A stretch of DNA of 6,695 nucleotides from Chthoniobacterales bacterium. GTDB taxonomy: Bacteria > Verrucomicrobiota > Verrucomicrobiia > Chthoniobacterales > UBA6821. The translations under genes and the position numbers were made by a program. The notes beneath the pieces are model-generated. The model saw only the letters and a program-made list of their open reading frames with translations, was not told where the DNA came from and did no database searches. The stretch spans positions 1-6,695 of the forward strand of contig JAIPKF010000077.1 in NCBI GenBank assembly GCA_021733705.1. Direction: 5' to 3'. Below, piece after piece: positions 6,573 through 6,695 of the stretch. Position 1 is the stretch's first letter. Each line of letters begins with the position of its first letter.

Positions 6573-6695
6573 ATTTTATACTGGTTCGTTGCAAGGCGCC
6601 ATGAATCCTGATGGTGACAAGGAAGGTGATGGATTGCGACGACGGCTGTATGTTTCATACTACCCGAGGAGCAATTCGAAGCTGACGCAGTATCC
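6567..6695 (+). repeat. Dispersed repeat copy B, truncated by the window edge
   Basis: It begins with the same terminus as copy A (17 of 19 bases match) and stays gap-free and about 90% identical for 86 bp (77 of 86). It is in the same orientation as copy A, so the two are direct repeats about 2.24 kb apart. If it has copy A's length, its right end lies roughly 45 bp beyond the window. Its left end overlaps the ATG of the - strand glycosyltransferase gene, whose promoter must then lie in or beyond the repeat. Confidence 0.8.
6601..6695 (+). CDS. Possible short or 3'-truncated ORF within repeat copy B
   Basis: An ATG at 6601 opens a frame that stays open to the window end (31 full codons), beginning MNPDGDKEGDGL. 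The same frame in copy A reads ANPDAEKEGDGL and runs to a TGA at 4428-4430, without the ATG. The frame is also open upstream of the ATG, back to a TAA at 6550-6552. The Asp/Gly spacing resembles calcium-binding loops of thrombospondin type 3 or dockerin-like repeats, which would suit a fragment of a surface protein gene. This is short and unproven, and may be chance coding potential in a structural repeat. Confidence 0.15.
   Translation, partial: MNPDGDKEGDGLRRRLYVSYYPRSNSKLTQY

Noticed and set aside
6570..6600. Promoter for the - strand gene, TATAAA just upstream of its ATG
   Set aside because: The TATAAA is only two bases from the ATG, so transcription would begin inside the coding region, and no -35 hexamer lies at a proper distance.
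4325..6695. Integron gene cassette with attC sites around the glycosyltransferase gene
   Set aside because: The layout (one gene, same-orientation folded repeats) is similar, and GTCTAAC at 4439-4445 fits RYYYAAC, but no matching GTTRRRY end is present and copy B lacks the AAC core.

Overview
The window holds five protein-coding genes. Four lie on the + strand: the 3' part of pyrF (orotidine 5'-phosphate decarboxylase), pyrE (orotate phosphoribosyltransferase), an Uup-type ABC-F ATPase and recF. Converging on them from the - strand is a large two-part protein, a long helical N-terminal region followed by a GT-B-like glycosyltransferase module. There are no rRNA, tRNA or CRISPR features.

The organism is a bacterium of moderate GC content. 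From memory of protein families, the RecF, the PyrE ending (CPLC, then PINT and GKG) and the type-2 PyrF together suggest the PVC superphylum, perhaps Verrucomicrobiota near Opitutia/Puniceicoccales. This is an inference from recalled motifs, not a search result. The visible CDS starts lack a purine-rich Shine-Dalgarno sequence, and two use GTG.

Bases 1-702 are pyrF, with a striking anomaly. The first 119 bases of the window recur exactly at 436-554, in frame, so a C-terminal barrel segment also precedes the mid-protein catalytic motif. This is either a very recent 435-bp tandem duplication or an assembly or amplification chimera at the start of a contig. pyrE follows after 29 bp and uup after another 9 bp, so the three probably share a transcript. 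pyrE and pyrF catalyse the last two steps of UMP synthesis. recF follows uup after 52 bp.

The most unusual region is 4325-6695. Two copies of a dispersed repeat, about 90% identical over their first 86 bp and in the same orientation, bracket the glycosyltransferase gene. Copy A (4325-4499) is complete and has imperfect 19-bp terminal inverted repeats, like a small non-autonomous element. Copy B starts at 6567 and runs off the window. The stop codon of the glycosyltransferase gene lies inside the right end of copy A, and its ATG lies inside the left end of copy B. Both copies also keep three potential stems, with G-T wobbles replacing Watson-Crick pairs, and an open frame with a calcium-loop-like Asp/Gly-rich motif. 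They could therefore be a structured element, a remnant of coding sequence, or both.
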